From the NCBI GenBank assembly GCA_946414975.1, contig CAMKQS010000073.1, positions 1-6,606 of the forward strand: a stretch of DNA of 6,606 nucleotides, in the 5' to 3' direction. The notes under the pieces were generated by a model. That model saw only the letters and a program-made list of their open reading frames with translations, had not been told where the DNA came from and did no database searches. This stretch comes from an uncultured Caryophanales bacterium. Lineage in GTDB: Bacteria > Bacillota_I > Bacilli_A > RF39 > UBA660. Within the stretch, counting starts at the first letter, position 1, and the number at the start of each line of letters is the position of its first letter. Positions 5,983 through 6,606 of the stretch are shown here, one piece after another. The position numbers and the translations under genes are program-made.

Positions 5983-6550
5983 ATCGTTTAATTTTTAATA
6001 TTTTTCTTACATTATCATAAGCAGTTTCAAAATTATCCATCTCAATATTATGCACATGAATTGGTGTATATAAAGCAAGCTCATTACTTATATCTCTATA
6101 TACTTTTTGTTGATTTACACTATTCTCTAAACTAAACGCTTGATAATTATGATGTGATTCTCTAGCAAGTCTTTGTCTAAATAATTCTACGTTTTCTAAA
6201 TATACTGAAAAATAATGAATATCATACTTTAATTGTGACAAATCATCAACTAACTCTCTATATACATCAGTAAAAGAATATTTCTTATAACCTAATCTTG
6301 CATAAACTTCTTCTGTCATAAATGTTCTATCAAATATCAAATCCATTGGAATATCTTGCATTTTATATAAATAATTAATTAATGATTTATACATTTTTAT
6401 ACTATATTTCTTCCCATTGATTGTCTTATCATTTTGCCCTGATAATCTATATAAATTAGCACCCTTTATATTCTCTCTTAAATAATTGGCAAGTGTTGTC
6501 TTACCTGTTCCTTGTGGTCCCTCTATTATTATTAATCTATTATCTTTCAT
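5981..6550 (-). CDS. P-loop nucleoside/nucleotide kinase-like protein (thymidylate or deoxynucleoside kinase type)
   Basis: This is a small cytosolic P-loop phosphotransferase of 189 residues. The Walker A is GPQGTGKTT (11-19) after a beta strand (LIIIEG). LIFDRTFMTEEVYARLGY (71-88) carries the Asp-Arg pair seen in deoxynucleoside kinases and thymidylate kinases. RQRLARESHHNY (125-136) fits an arginine-containing LID segment. It probably phosphorylates a nucleoside or nucleotide, but the substrate cannot be read from sequence: it is shorter than typical dTMP kinases (about 205-215), and nucleoside kinases and phage-type kinases share these features. The ATG follows GGGAGG (6556-6561) by 5 bases. 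It is transcribed alone from its own promoter and ends in the terminator shared with the convergent gene. Confidence 0.85.
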   Translation of the reverse strand: MKDNRLIIIEGPQGTGKTTLANYLRENIKGANLYRLSGQNDKTINGKKYSIKMYKSLINYLYKMQDIPMDLIFDRTFMTEEVYARLGYKKYSFTDVYRELVDDLSQLKYDIHYFSVYLENVELFRQRLARESHHNYQAFSLENSVNQQKVYRDISNELALYTPIHVHNIEMDNFETAYDNVRKILKIKR

Positions 6551-6580
6551 ATAAACCTCCCTAATATTAATACCATAATA

Positions 6581-6606
6581 AGTATAGCATAATTTTATAA
6601 TTATTA
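6581..6606 (-). promoter_or_regulatory. Promoter of the kinase-like gene (extended -10; -35 mostly off the window)
   Basis: On the minus strand, TATACT (6586-6581) is preceded by the extended -10 TGn (TGC). At normal spacing the -35 would lie at about 6604-6609, cut by the window end. Initiation would be near 6574, giving a short leader before the GGGAGG ribosome site. Confidence 0.6.

Overview
The window is very AT-rich DNA with bacterial Shine-Dalgarno sequences (GGAGG types), sigma-70/A-type promoters and rho-independent terminators. Every protein gene stops with TAA; the leader peptide stops with TAG. TGG encodes the tryptophan at position 330 of the phosphohexomutase. Together these suggest a low-GC Bacillota, perhaps a host-associated Bacilli/Mollicutes-like or Clostridia-like genome. 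The exact taxon cannot be fixed from this window.

Layout. The minus strand from about 5100 down to 87 carries a strong promoter, a leucine-rich leader peptide with a complete four-segment attenuator, a short leuA (2-isopropylmalate synthase without its allosteric domain), an unrecognised coiled-coil protein, glucose-6-phosphate isomerase (pgi) and a phosphomannomutase/phosphoglucomutase. A hairpin terminator at 45-73 closes the series. The last three genes are packed tightly (2 bp gap, then a 1 bp overlap) and are probably translationally coupled. I see no terminator between leuA and the coiled-coil gene, only a weak candidate promoter, so leucine-controlled read-through into the sugar-phosphate genes is possible but unproven. 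On the plus strand, an unrecognised protein with a charged coiled coil (5153-5953) is read divergently from leuA. The two promoters sit back to back with only 5 bp between their -35 boxes. That gene converges on a small P-loop nucleoside/nucleotide-kinase-like gene (5981-6550, minus), and both end in one perfect bidirectional terminator palindrome that overlaps both stop codons.

The most notable element is the leuA leader (about 4909-5099). A 22-codon ORF contains Leu-Leu-Cys-Leu-Leu-Leu-Arg-Leu, followed by four mutually complementary segments (1:2, 2:3, 3:4) and a U-tract just before the leuA ribosome binding site. This is a textbook ribosome-stalling transcription attenuator of the kind described for enterobacterial leu operons. 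Here it sits in a low-GC Gram-positive-like genome, where T-box riboswitches usually do this job. It pairs with a LeuA that lacks the leucine feedback domain, which suggests that transcriptional attenuation may be the main leucine control. Together pgi and the phosphohexomutase would connect fructose-6-phosphate with glucose-6-phosphate and hexose-1-phosphates for glycan or glycolipid precursors.
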